A DNA stretch of 64,000 nt. It comes from a virus. The stretch lies in IMG/VR virus record IMGVR_UViG_3300028045_001344, positions 87,554-151,553 of that record, one strand, 5' to 3'. Position numbers and translations under genes: made by a program. Below the pieces are notes generated by a model, which worked only from the letters and a program-made list of their open reading frames with translations, was not told the DNA's origin and made no database searches. This document shows, piece after piece, positions 48,533-56,832 of this stretch (positions within the stretch are counted from its first letter, which is position 1; each line of letters opens with the position of its first letter).

Positions 48533-49081
48533 CTAAAATTTTGACTTAACACTCTCTATATTCAAGCTTACCAAAATTCCATTTTCTTTATCCATGTGAG
48601 GAAGATACGCTTGACTAAAGTCATCGACATAAAAGTGGTCTGTCTTCCTCCAATCATATGGACGAATATTTTTAAACCCCGTTTCTTCTAAATCTTTCTG
48701 CATCTCACTATAATCCCAGCACCAAAAGTGATTATTTTCTGGATAATCTTGACCTCCATATAATAAACCGGATATATCTCTGAGGTTTTTTGTTTTTAAA
48801 TAATGTTGTACCAATTTTTCAAAATCTGGGACTGCTATACGGAGGATTCCTCCAGGTTTTAAAATTTCGTGCCATCTCTGTAAAACTTGACGATAGTCCC
48901 ATCGCGAAAAGTGTTCTAAAACATGGCAAGCATAAATAACATCGACTGAGTTTTTTTTGAAAGAACGCAAAAATCGTACATTATCCACCACGTCTACTGA
49001 AGGGAGGAATCTACAATCTACATTGATATATCCTTCAATCTCTTTATTACCGCACCCCAAGTGTAATTTAACTTCTACCAT
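48533..49081 (-). CDS. SAM-dependent methyltransferase, 182 aa
   Basis: LHLGCGNKEIEGYINVD (about 6-22) is motif I of class I methyltransferases of the type common in glycan loci. VDVIYACHVLEHFSRWD and EILKPGGILRIAVPDFEKL are motifs IV and V. CAGGAGG stands just before the ATG. The C-terminus overlaps the likely start of fcl. The acceptor is unknown. Confidence 0.87.
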   Translation of the reverse strand: MVEVKLHLGCGNKEIEGYINVDCRFLPSVDVVDNVRFLRSFKKNSVDVIYACHVLEHFSRWDYRQVLQRWHEILKPGGILRIAVPDFEKLVQHYLKTKNLRDISGLLYGGQDYPENNHFWCWDYSEMQKDLEETGFKNIRPYDWRKTDHFYVDDFSQAYLPHMDKENGILVSLNIESVKSKF

Positions 49082-49123
49082 TTTGCCTCCTGAATAAAAT
49101 AACCTATTTTATTATATATTTCT

Positions 49124-50032
49124 TTAGTTATTTGCTTTTGCCAAAATTTGTGCCACTTTAAAAAAACTGCTTCCTGATGAAAAAATATTTAAATTAAGGC
49201 GTGATAAAATTAAACAATCTTGCGCGGCTTCTATTACTGAATCAGTATCTCGCAAAACATTATACTGACTTGACGGAAACTGCCCAGCAGTACCTATCCA
49301 TTTTTGATGAGTATCATATTTTTTTACATAAGATGATTTTTTGTTAACTACAATGTTTTCTTCTCCAAACATTTTTAATATTCGATCTTCGGCAAACTTA
49401 TCATCTGAACAAACGAAAATCTTACGTCCAGAGTTTATAATTTTTCTTATCTTTTCATCAATGTGTTGAAAATTAGGCGTCTTATTAAAATCGGTCATTC
49501 TCAAGTGCAACCCAACTGTATTGTCAAAACGGAGGTTCTTCGTCAAACAAAACTCATCAACATATTTCACAATACTATTTTTAAAATAAACACACTCAAA
49601 AAAAGAAATTATACTATCGAGAGTTACGCTAGGTGAAATGCCGTCTTCTTGATAATAAACTCGTCGATGGTCGGCATTTTCTTCAACCACTTTTATAATT
49701 TGTGATGGCGTCATCCGGTTGCGGTGATAATAAACCTTCTTTTGATTTTTATTTTTAAAGTGTGTGACCGAATGTACTATCCATATGTGTTCATCCCTTT
49801 GAGAGCAAAAATCATTAACATTACCAAGCCAATTAGAAAATTCAATATTATCATTCCTCACCGAGAATAATTCTTCCCAAGGCGTCATGCACCCTGTATC
49901 TAAACTACACCATTCGACAAATAATTTTGCATTTGTTTCTCTTGCAAAATGATAAGCACTGATTAATCCCAAAATCCTATTTCCAAGACCACCGGCCGAC
50001 CAATTTGACAATTTTTTATTTCTACCATTCAT
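49124..50032 (-). CDS. Fucosyltransferase-like protein, 302 aa
   Basis: GGLGNRILGLISAYHFARETNAKLFVEW (about 14-41) is the N-terminal signature of the GT11/GT23/NodZ-type fucosyltransferase clan. VGLHLRMTD (about 177-185) resembles their GDP-fucose motif (HxRxxD), and IFVCSDDKFAED follows as expected. It would transfer L-fucose from GDP-fucose, which Gmd and Fcl, encoded 1-3 kb downstream, can provide. The ribosome site is weak, and it follows the upstream gene by one base. The exact linkage and acceptor are unknown. Confidence 0.75.
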   Translation of the reverse strand: MNGRNKKLSNWSAGGLGNRILGLISAYHFARETNAKLFVEWCSLDTGCMTPWEELFSVRNDNIEFSNWLGNVNDFCSQRDEHIWIVHSVTHFKNKNQKKVYYHRNRMTPSQIIKVVEENADHRRVYYQEDGISPSVTLDSIISFFECVYFKNSIVKYVDEFCLTKNLRFDNTVGLHLRMTDFNKTPNFQHIDEKIRKIINSGRKIFVCSDDKFAEDRILKMFGEENIVVNKKSSYVKKYDTHQKWIGTAGQFPSSQYNVLRDTDSVIEAAQDCLILSRLNLNIFSSGSSFFKVAQILAKANN

Positions 50033-50033
50033 A

Positions 50034-50678
50034 TTATGCTTTTTTACAGATTAGCAAAGCGGTACACCCATTGATTCCCACATGACCATCATAATACCAT
50101 TCTTCATCAGGAAGGTATAAATCATAAAGTGCATTCTTTTTTTTCAATATATGAATCATTGATTGAATGGCAATATAACCTTTATCAAAGTTTCCTGTAG
50201 AATTAAAATAATCATGAGTAGTAAAAATGAAACTATTATTGGCGCGATCATAAATGTGGCTACAATCTATAGTATTGATATGGGCATCATTAAAAATAAA
50301 ATCCGTATTCTTTAAATTCTCATTATTCTCTAAAAATTTTGTACTCCAAGTACCAGGAAAAGTCTTGATTCTGTTACTTAGGGTACATTCCGTATCGACA
50401 AATTCATCCTTATTATCGCATGTATATATGATTGCCCCTGTTTCTTTAGTAGCGTTAGCCATTGAATAAGCTGATGAACCAATCCACGTACCAATCTCAA
50501 TTATTTTTTTTGGTTTAAATTCTAGACACACTAACTGTAAGAACTTGCAATCTGGTTTACTTGTTGTTTCCGTTTTATGAGTTAGCTGCAATTTGGGATA
50601 AATTATTTCCATTTCATCAGATAAAAGATGAAATTCAGAATGATGCTTCTTCTCTAAACGTTCTATAAATTGCTTCAT
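50034..50678 (-). CDS. Class I methyltransferase-like protein, 214 aa
   Basis: IIEIGTWIGSSAYSMANA (about 60-77) is a SAM-binding loop of the O-methyltransferase/CmcI type, followed by IIYTCDNKDEF as motif II. Later IFNDAHINT and FIFTTHDYFN occupy the positions of motifs IV and V. A role in decorating the glycan is inferred from the island. The end is one base from the fucosyltransferase-like gene. Confidence 0.74.
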   Translation of the reverse strand: MKQFIERLEKKHHSEFHLLSDEMEIIYPKLQLTHKTETTSKPDCKFLQLVCLEFKPKKIIEIGTWIGSSAYSMANATKETGAIIYTCDNKDEFVDTECTLSNRIKTFPGTWSTKFLENNENLKNTDFIFNDAHINTIDCSHIYDRANNSFIFTTHDYFNSTGNFDKGYIAIQSMIHILKKKNALYDLYLPDEEWYYDGHVGINGCTALLICKKA

Positions 50679-50682
50679 TATA

Positions 50683-51288
50683 TTAAGATTTTTTCCATAC
50701 CAAAAAGACTTTTCTCACATTAGAGGTGAAATAACATTGTGTCAGGATATTACCACCGTTTTTTATGATCATCTCTTTATATTCTTCCAAAGTGGCACCT
50801 AACGGATCGGTTGATGTAGAGCGCAAATCATGTTCTGTATGTTCTATAATACAAATACCATTTTCGGTCAATGTTTGCCCCCAAGTTGATAAAGCGAGAT
50901 CAGGATCATTCGAGTGATCAAAGGCATTAGAATATATTATATCAAATCTATTATTCCATTCTGGTTTAGCTTTGTGAAAGTCCCAATTAAGTAATTTCAT
51001 TTCTGGATTGGATTCAATCACCAAATCAGTCCCAATGAAATCCACTCCGCTGGCTTGCTCAAACCAAGTGTTTTCCTTGCCGAGTTTGGCTCCATGACAA
51101 ATTCCATACTGAGGCACAATGTTTAAGCCTTTAAAGTAGGGGTCAATAAGTTCGCCCCATAAATATTTAACTTCTTCAGGATGTATCCATTCATAATTTA
51201 CATTATCTTTTACAGTTGGGTGATTATATATTCCTTTTGTTTGTGCCCCTACATATTCATCATAATTTTTGTATTCATAAAGTTTCAT
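50683..51288 (-). CDS. Methyltransferase-like protein, 201 aa
   Basis: The segment YGICHGAKLGKEN followed by FIGTDLVIESNPEMKLLNWDFHK and FDIIYSNAFDHSNDP has the layout of a class I methyltransferase in which the glycine-rich loop is reduced (GICHGAKLG). Similar proteins are found in phage and polysaccharide contexts. SAM binding is plausible but not certain. AAGGGG lies before the start. It lies four bases ahead of the next gene. Confidence 0.68.
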   Translation of the reverse strand: MKLYEYKNYDEYVGAQTKGIYNHPTVKDNVNYEWIHPEEVKYLWGELIDPYFKGLNIVPQYGICHGAKLGKENTWFEQASGVDFIGTDLVIESNPEMKLLNWDFHKAKPEWNNRFDIIYSNAFDHSNDPDLALSTWGQTLTENGICIIEHTEHDLRSTSTDPLGATLEEYKEMIIKNGGNILTQCYFTSNVRKVFLVWKKS

Positions 51289-51334
51289 TTTTTGTTTTCC
51301 CCTTATAATTCGTTTCTGTGTTTCGTTTCATATC

Positions 51335-52684
51335 TTATCTCAGCCCCCTATCGCAACTGAATCCTACTTTTTTATCAATACAAAATGGAAATTCGTTTCT
51401 GGTTAAGTATTCATGTAAGATTGATTTATAAAACCTGTTTTTAAGTTCTGGTTTTAGCCATAAAAATTCTTGAACCAAATCAAAATCTAAAAATGGATAT
51501 CGACCTTCAATTCCAAAAGCACCAGGAATATTTTCTTCTTTAGCTAAGTAAGAAACTTGTGTGCTTTCGTAAAAGCTATTCCAAGGAAACACCGCTTCTA
51601 AATCATCGGGATACTTTCCACCAAAGGTACTATGATTATAAATCTTTTTTCCATCAATGCCATAATCAGAGAAAATTTCATCTGCGCCCTGTCCTGAAAA
51701 ATATATTTTAGCACCATCTTTTTTGGCTAAAGAACAAATATAAGCAAGCCCTATTGATCCTTTATCGTCGGTCATCAATTCATTTGGTGTAATAAAGTCG
51801 CTTCGCTTGATTTGATACAAAAATTCTTCTGAATTGTTTTTTACAAATTTTTGAGTTTCAGAAAATTCTTCTCTTGATAAATAAATCATTTCAGTTTCTT
51901 GTTTATGTTGTTTCAAGATTTTATGCCGATCCAAAATAATTTGTTCATCTTCTTCTGCTTTGATAGAATAAGATTTAAATTTCACATTTTGATTATTTAA
52001 TTCGCAAGCGATTGCTCCGCTGTCATAACCACTACTCAGCCCTATGAAAACCTTTTCTCTCAAATCTTTCGTTCGTTTTGCAATTGCATTTGAAAAAGCT
52101 TGAAGACAATCATCAAACGTGTCCTTGTGTTGTCTTAAGTCAAATTCTCTAATTTGAAACCGATTTTTCAATTTAAAGGTATCTAAATCTAAAACCAAAA
52201 GAGAATTTGCAGGAATTTTGTAAGCGTTATCAAAACCCACACCCTTCAAAACACTTTCATAAGAAGCAACACCGCAACGTTCTGAGTCTTTGCCTATCCA
52301 AACTGGCTTCGTCGCAAAAGTATCTGTACCAACTAGAATTTCTCGTTGAGCAAAATCATAAATAACGATGGCAAATTCACCATCCAAATATTTAAACAAC
52401 TTTTTGCCATATTTTTTGTAAAGCGGAATAATGACTTCGCCATCACTTTCGCAATCGATCCCGAATGATTCATGGTTATAAATTTCACCGTTATACATCA
52501 CAACCAAATCCTTATCTATAAATGGTTGGCTTGTAAATTGTCCTGTGATGCTTAATAAGTTGTGAAGAAAAAAATAACCATCATGATCATAAGTGCTGGT
52601 TTGATCCGGTCCTCTTTTAGAGTTATAATAATTGATAAAATCAACATTATCAGGAACAAAGTTAAATCCCGCAAAACTACACAT
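51335..52684 (-). CDS. Asparagine-synthase-type glutamine amidotransferase, 449 aa
   Basis: Cys2 (MCSFAGF) is the N-terminal glutaminase nucleophile, with MYNGEIYNH and DGEFAIVIYDF as further GATase II motifs. GLSSGYDSGA (about 214-223) is the ATP-pyrophosphatase loop of the synthetase domain, and FSGQGADEIFSDYG and GIEGRYPFLD are typical of AsnB. At 449 residues it is well short of AsnB (about 550), as in WbpS-like enzymes that amidate sugars in O-antigen loci. An amide on a uronic acid in the glycan is plausible; free asparagine synthesis is an alternative. Its start overlaps the previous gene by eight bases. Confidence 0.82.
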   Translation of the reverse strand: MCSFAGFNFVPDNVDFINYYNSKRGPDQTSTYDHDGYFFLHNLLSITGQFTSQPFIDKDLVVMYNGEIYNHESFGIDCESDGEVIIPLYKKYGKKLFKYLDGEFAIVIYDFAQREILVGTDTFATKPVWIGKDSERCGVASYESVLKGVGFDNAYKIPANSLLVLDLDTFKLKNRFQIREFDLRQHKDTFDDCLQAFSNAIAKRTKDLREKVFIGLSSGYDSGAIACELNNQNVKFKSYSIKAEEDEQIILDRHKILKQHKQETEMIYLSREEFSETQKFVKNNSEEFLYQIKRSDFITPNELMTDDKGSIGLAYICSLAKKDGAKIYFSGQGADEIFSDYGIDGKKIYNHSTFGGKYPDDLEAVFPWNSFYESTQVSYLAKEENIPGAFGIEGRYPFLDFDLVQEFLWLKPELKNRFYKSILHEYLTRNEFPFCIDKKVGFSCDRGLR

Positions 52685-53390
52685 TTGCTAATTCCCCTAG
52701 ATATCTATAAATATATGGAATGAGGTGGGGCTGATTAATTCGCCTCTCAATAGTTTCTAAGCCCGAATCAGATTTAAGGTGAAAAATCCTTACGTCAGAA
52801 GAATCACCTAAAGCAGAAATCACACTCTCATCTAATTCCTGTATTTTCAAAATATTTTGATTTTCAAGTACATAGGATAATGCGGGACTTTCTTTATGTT
52901 TTCCTTCGGAGTTTTCAATTCTATCAATCCATTTATCCAGAAAATTTATACTTTTTGTGATATTGTTAGCCGCGAAAAATGATCCTAAATGATTAGAAAA
53001 TCCAGGTCGAGTGCGACGACATACAGTCAGATCTGTATTTGAATCCAACAACTTTATAAATTCACACTTAAACACACAATCAGCATCAATCATAATTGTG
53101 GGTATGCCAGTTTCAACTAATACTTCCTTTAAAAAGCGTGTTTTAGAGTATGTATTTTTTTGCCAACCCTTATCGTGAATATCTTCGCTCAATGCTATAA
53201 AACCTGCATCCACTATTTTAATTTTTGGAAATAGAGAAAGGTATTTTTTACTATTGCTTGACAGGCCAGTGTCATAAATATAAATTGTATCAATACTATC
53301 CAAATCTATATTATCAAACAACGAATTTATAAAAAGTCTTCCAAATTGTGCATATCCTTCATTTAGGACAGTTAATATATTATATCTCAC
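52677..53390 (-). CDS. Putative glycosyltransferase, GT-A type, 237 aa
   Basis: I start this gene at GTG 53390, because AAGGA stands seven bases before it and the protein then begins VRYNILTVLNEGYAQFG. TIMIDADCVF has the DxD motif of metal-dependent GT-A enzymes, followed by LTVCRRTRPGFSNHLGSFFAANN. The frame extends to 53435, but that portion lies within the preceding gene. It overlaps its upstream neighbour by 11 bases. A sugar-transfer role is likely; the donor is unknown. Confidence 0.7.
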   Translation of the reverse strand: MRYNILTVLNEGYAQFGRLFINSLFDNIDLDSIDTIYIYDTGLSSNSKKYLSLFPKIKIVDAGFIALSEDIHDKGWQKNTYSKTRFLKEVLVETGIPTIMIDADCVFKCEFIKLLDSNTDLTVCRRTRPGFSNHLGSFFAANNITKSINFLDKWIDRIENSEGKHKESPALSYVLENQNILKIQELDESVISALGDSSDVRIFHLKSDSGLETIERRINQPHLIPYIYRYLGELANV

Positions 53391-54231
53391 CAAGCATCCT
53401 TTGGAACATATTTTCTGCCTCTTGCCTAGCATCACGCAATCCCACTACAAATTCGAACCCTGTAGTGTTGAACCAAGGCTCTGATGCGATACCCATCAAT
53501 CGGCGCGGAGCAATAATGTTAACTCCCATTATTTTACATTCTATGGCAATTCTAGGAGTCGGCTCTGGATGACCAGTCATAAATACTAGATTTTCATATT
53601 CGCTCAAAATTTCTAGAAACTTAGCATTATTATTATGAGAGATTAGATCATATTCATATCCGTTCTTGAGGCAAAAATTCGCTGCTTCTTGCGTTTTTTT
53701 AATAGGATTTGAAGATTTTATAACTGCATATTTTTTCTTTTTCTTTTTCTTTGAAAGAGATAGTAAAAATTCGATCAACTCCTCTGAAAAAAGACTTGTT
53801 CTAATATTTTCTAAATTATCTAAATCTAAGTTTTTTTCATAAATTTCTTTTTGCATTTGACTCAAGCAGATTACGCGATGGGCTTTCTTATAAAAATTTA
53901 TATTAGTGAGCTGTGAGTCTGGTGCAACAAAGTCGGGATAAGTGATGGGGTTCCTATTTTTTAAAAATTTATAATCATGTTCATATATTGAATAAACACC
54001 GTATTTATACAGTGCTGCTTTTGCAACAGTAGGTAAAAAAGCAAAATTAGAAATAATATAATATTTATCGATATTATCTAGGATATAAGCCTCAGATAAT
54101 CGTTCTGATTTTATCTTGGCATATAAAAGATCTTTAGAAGCTAAAAAACTAATCAATGTATCATCATTGATTTCAGCACCACCAGTCACCTCTTCTTTAA
54201 AAAAATCAGCTACAAAGACTACTTGCTTCAC
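53380..54231 (-). CDS. Putative glycosyltransferase, GT-B-like, 283 aa
   Basis: The N-terminal strand QVVFVADFFKEEVTGGAEI fits the GGAE loop of GT4-type enzymes, and HRVICLSQMQKEIYEKN resembles the inter-domain helix. The C-terminal part (LVFMTGHPEPTPRIAIECKIMGVNIIAP) resembles the donor-binding region with its conserved acidic residues. It is shorter than classical GT4 proteins. A homopolymer run of Lys codons (KKKKKK near residue 163) is a possible slippage site. The start overlaps the upstream gene by four bases. Confidence 0.7.
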   Translation of the reverse strand: MKQVVFVADFFKEEVTGGAEINDDTLISFLASKDLLYAKIKSERLSEAYILDNIDKYYIISNFAFLPTVAKAALYKYGVYSIYEHDYKFLKNRNPITYPDFVAPDSQLTNINFYKKAHRVICLSQMQKEIYEKNLDLDNLENIRTSLFSEELIEFLLSLSKKKKKKKYAVIKSSNPIKKTQEAANFCLKNGYEYDLISHNNNAKFLEILSEYENLVFMTGHPEPTPRIAIECKIMGVNIIAPRRLMGIASEPWFNTTGFEFVVGLRDARQEAENMFQRMLGEI

Positions 54232-55484
54232 AACAATTCCATTGTATTATTTGTAGCCATCCACTCTAAGTCTTTTTTTGATCCGGGCGAAACTGAATCA
54301 CAAAATCTATCATACTGTGTTTCACAGGAAAATGTCTTTAGAACATACTTTTGTAATTTTTTTGCTTTAGATTTATATCCACCAATTGACTTGAACATAG
54401 ATTTGAGTGCTTTCTTATATGACCATTCTTTGGCAAAGCACCACTGGGAGTCAGCTTGGATAACTCCTTCCCACCGGGCTTCTGGTTGTATCTCTTTTAT
54501 GTCATAAGAAACAGGAGCAAACATAGGTGTGTTTTTTACTTTCCCTTTTTTATCTTTTATGGGCATATAGAGAAAATCACATTGTCCGCCCCATGGAGTA
54601 GTCATGATAGGAAGCGCATTATACGCGGCTTCAAACATCGGTAATCCAAAGCCTTCTCCGTGACCAATATTTATCAAAGCCTTTACTTTGGGGTGTTGAT
54701 AAAGTCCTGTCATTTCTCTTTCGTTAAGATCTCCGTGTAACAAATATATATTACATTTACGACCCTTGTACTCATGCAACAGGTCTTGTAATTTTATCTC
54801 TGCTGCTCTGCGATCTCTTAATGAATTTTTTGCTAGCGAAGTTTTTACAATAAGACCCACTTCTTGATCATAAAATTCTTCTATAAACCATTTGATAGTG
54901 TTCTCTAGATTCTTCCTGGGAATCCAAGTACCCACGGTAAGAAAGTTGAACTCATCTTTTAGTTCTAGATTTATCTCAACGGGCTTTACTTCTTTAACCG
55001 GATATCCTACTACATCAATGGGGCAAGTCACCTTAGCCATAAACTGTTCACCAGTTTGAGGATTATTGGCATTATACTCGGTGTTTTCAAAGCCAAATCT
55101 AGCATGTTCTGATACAACAATAATTTTATCCATCAAGAAGGATTTTTCAACCCACACGGGTGCAATTTTGGTAGTTTCAATTCCTGCGGTAACTCCAATG
55201 TTTATTGGGGCTATTTTTTCCCATTCATTAGGTATTGTAACCTGTAAAGAAATATCGAATTGACCTCCCCCTTGCGAATACCTAATTGTTTTTTGTAGTA
55301 AGAAATCTATCCATTGTCGTTCTTCGGTGTCTTCCCAAAGCCACCCTGTTTGACCCCAATTAGTTGCAACTAAATAAATATCAAATAAGTCAGACTGACT
55401 TCTCAAGGAACGAAGCACAAATCTGGTATGTTCTCCGTATCCACTTTGACTTAAGGCTGGGCCTCTTACAAAAACTTTTTTCAT
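54228..55484 (-). CDS. Glycosyltransferase family 4, 418 aa
   Basis: From ATG 55484 (GAGGGAAG upstream) the protein begins MKKVFVRGPALSQSGYGEHTR, a GT4 N-terminal pattern. FLTVGTWIPRKNLENTIKWF and GHGEGFGLPMFEAAYNALPIMT (the E-x7-E donor site) define a GT-B retaining glycosyltransferase. It overlaps the preceding glycosyltransferase gene by four bases. Donor and acceptor cannot be read from the sequence. The frame upstream to 55529 lies inside the neighbour and is discarded. Confidence 0.88.
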   Translation of the reverse strand: MKKVFVRGPALSQSGYGEHTRFVLRSLRSQSDLFDIYLVATNWGQTGWLWEDTEERQWIDFLLQKTIRYSQGGGQFDISLQVTIPNEWEKIAPINIGVTAGIETTKIAPVWVEKSFLMDKIIVVSEHARFGFENTEYNANNPQTGEQFMAKVTCPIDVVGYPVKEVKPVEINLELKDEFNFLTVGTWIPRKNLENTIKWFIEEFYDQEVGLIVKTSLAKNSLRDRRAAEIKLQDLLHEYKGRKCNIYLLHGDLNEREMTGLYQHPKVKALINIGHGEGFGLPMFEAAYNALPIMTTPWGGQCDFLYMPIKDKKGKVKNTPMFAPVSYDIKEIQPEARWEGVIQADSQWCFAKEWSYKKALKSMFKSIGGYKSKAKKLQKYVLKTFSCETQYDRFCDSVSPGSKKDLEWMATNNTMELL

Positions 55485-56824
55485 ACTTCCCTCAACTCCC
55501 AAGATTGATATCCAGTGCGTGTATCCCATGAACCATATTTTTCATATGTGCCTGTCATTAACTTCTCCCATTGATTTGCAAAGTTTTCAAAATTATAATT
55601 CGTTTCAATGTGTTTACAACAACGTTCGCCCATCACAGTACGTTCTTCAGTCGTCATCTCATACATTGTCATCAGGGCATCAACTATTTGCTTTTCACAT
55701 AAACGATCTTCATAAATAAAAGGAACTTCCTGTGAACCTATGATTGCCTTAGAAGAAGGTTCTAATCCAATCCCATGCTCAAATAATGTATTTCCCTTAT
55801 TTTTCTTATTTCTCTTAAGCATCATCTCCTGAGAAACGCTCTCTAGGTTGGTTACTTGCTCTTGTAAACCCCCAGTCATTGTTACTATGATGGGTGTTCC
55901 ACAAGATAAAGATTCAAAAGTCGCCAAACCAAACCCTTCAGCATCGGAAACATTAATTGTGCAGTCAGCCGCATTATATAAAGAAGCTAACGCATCAGGT
56001 GGGATTTTAGCGCCTGAAATAAGAACTTCTCTATTTTCAAGCCCCAACTCATTAATAATCGCAAACAAATCCTGTCCGTTTGGATCATTGGCTGCTGTGT
56101 GCATTAACAATGTAGCGTTTGCACCTTTGTGTTTTTGCTTAAGTTTTTTCAAAAATGTGTTGAACCAAAAAATCAAAGAGCCACTTTGTTTGCGTCGGGC
56201 ATTTCGATTATTCCAAAATACAAGCATGTGTTTATCATCTTCAATTCCAAAATGTTGCTTTCTAAAAGAGGCGATAGTCGAATCATTTTGTTTGGTAAAT
56301 AACTCCGAAGGAATCGCGTGAGGAATATATTGCTCTGTTACGTCCGGGGATACCGTTTTTACAATATCGGAAGTCAATTTAGAAATGGTTGCTATTACAT
56401 CAGTAGAATCATACCAAATTTTATTAAATTTTGGATAAGGATAATTATCCCATACGTGATAATATACCATAGGAACCAAAGACCTAACTTCATTTTCAAT
56501 ATCCCATAACCATGGATAAAAACGTGGATCAGTCATAAACCAGAGAATGTCGGGTTTATGTGAACGAAGAACTGACCGTATTGTTTCGGCGTTTCCATAA
56601 CCATCAATAGGATATATGACCCAATCATCTCCAAATTCCTCTACTTTCTGAGGTTCATAATTTTGGTGTTTCATCGCACCACCAAGACTAACAAATTCGA
56701 ATTTTCCTGTCTTGAGGAGTTCAACAATAAAATATTTTGTTTGGGTTCCTACACCAGAGGGTGAAAGTGGGTGGTCGGATATAGTTAGAATTTTAATCTT
56801 TTTTTCGGGTTTTGGTTCTGCCAT
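55481..56824 (-). CDS. Glycosyltransferase family 4, 447 aa
   Basis: From ATG 56824 (AAGGAG four bases upstream) the protein begins MAEPKPEKKIKILTISD. SGVGTQTKYFIVELL is the first GT-B loop, and SDAEGFGLATFESLSCGTPIIVT is the E-x7-E donor motif of GT4. A loop with LVFWNNRNARRKQ supplies the basic residues that usually contact the donor phosphate. It is the first gene of the glycan island, 8 bases after the nuclease gene stop. Confidence 0.88.
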   Translation of the reverse strand: MAEPKPEKKIKILTISDHPLSPSGVGTQTKYFIVELLKTGKFEFVSLGGAMKHQNYEPQKVEEFGDDWVIYPIDGYGNAETIRSVLRSHKPDILWFMTDPRFYPWLWDIENEVRSLVPMVYYHVWDNYPYPKFNKIWYDSTDVIATISKLTSDIVKTVSPDVTEQYIPHAIPSELFTKQNDSTIASFRKQHFGIEDDKHMLVFWNNRNARRKQSGSLIFWFNTFLKKLKQKHKGANATLLMHTAANDPNGQDLFAIINELGLENREVLISGAKIPPDALASLYNAADCTINVSDAEGFGLATFESLSCGTPIIVTMTGGLQEQVTNLESVSQEMMLKRNKKNKGNTLFEHGIGLEPSSKAIIGSQEVPFIYEDRLCEKQIVDALMTMYEMTTEERTVMGERCCKHIETNYNFENFANQWEKLMTGTYEKYGSWDTRTGYQSWELREV

Positions 56825-56832
56825 TAGTCTCC

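Noticed and set aside
49094-49112. Perfect 8-base inverted repeat with a 3-base loop between two island genes
   Set aside because: All stem pairs are A-T, no GC stem or T-run follows in the direction of transcription, so a terminator is not supported.
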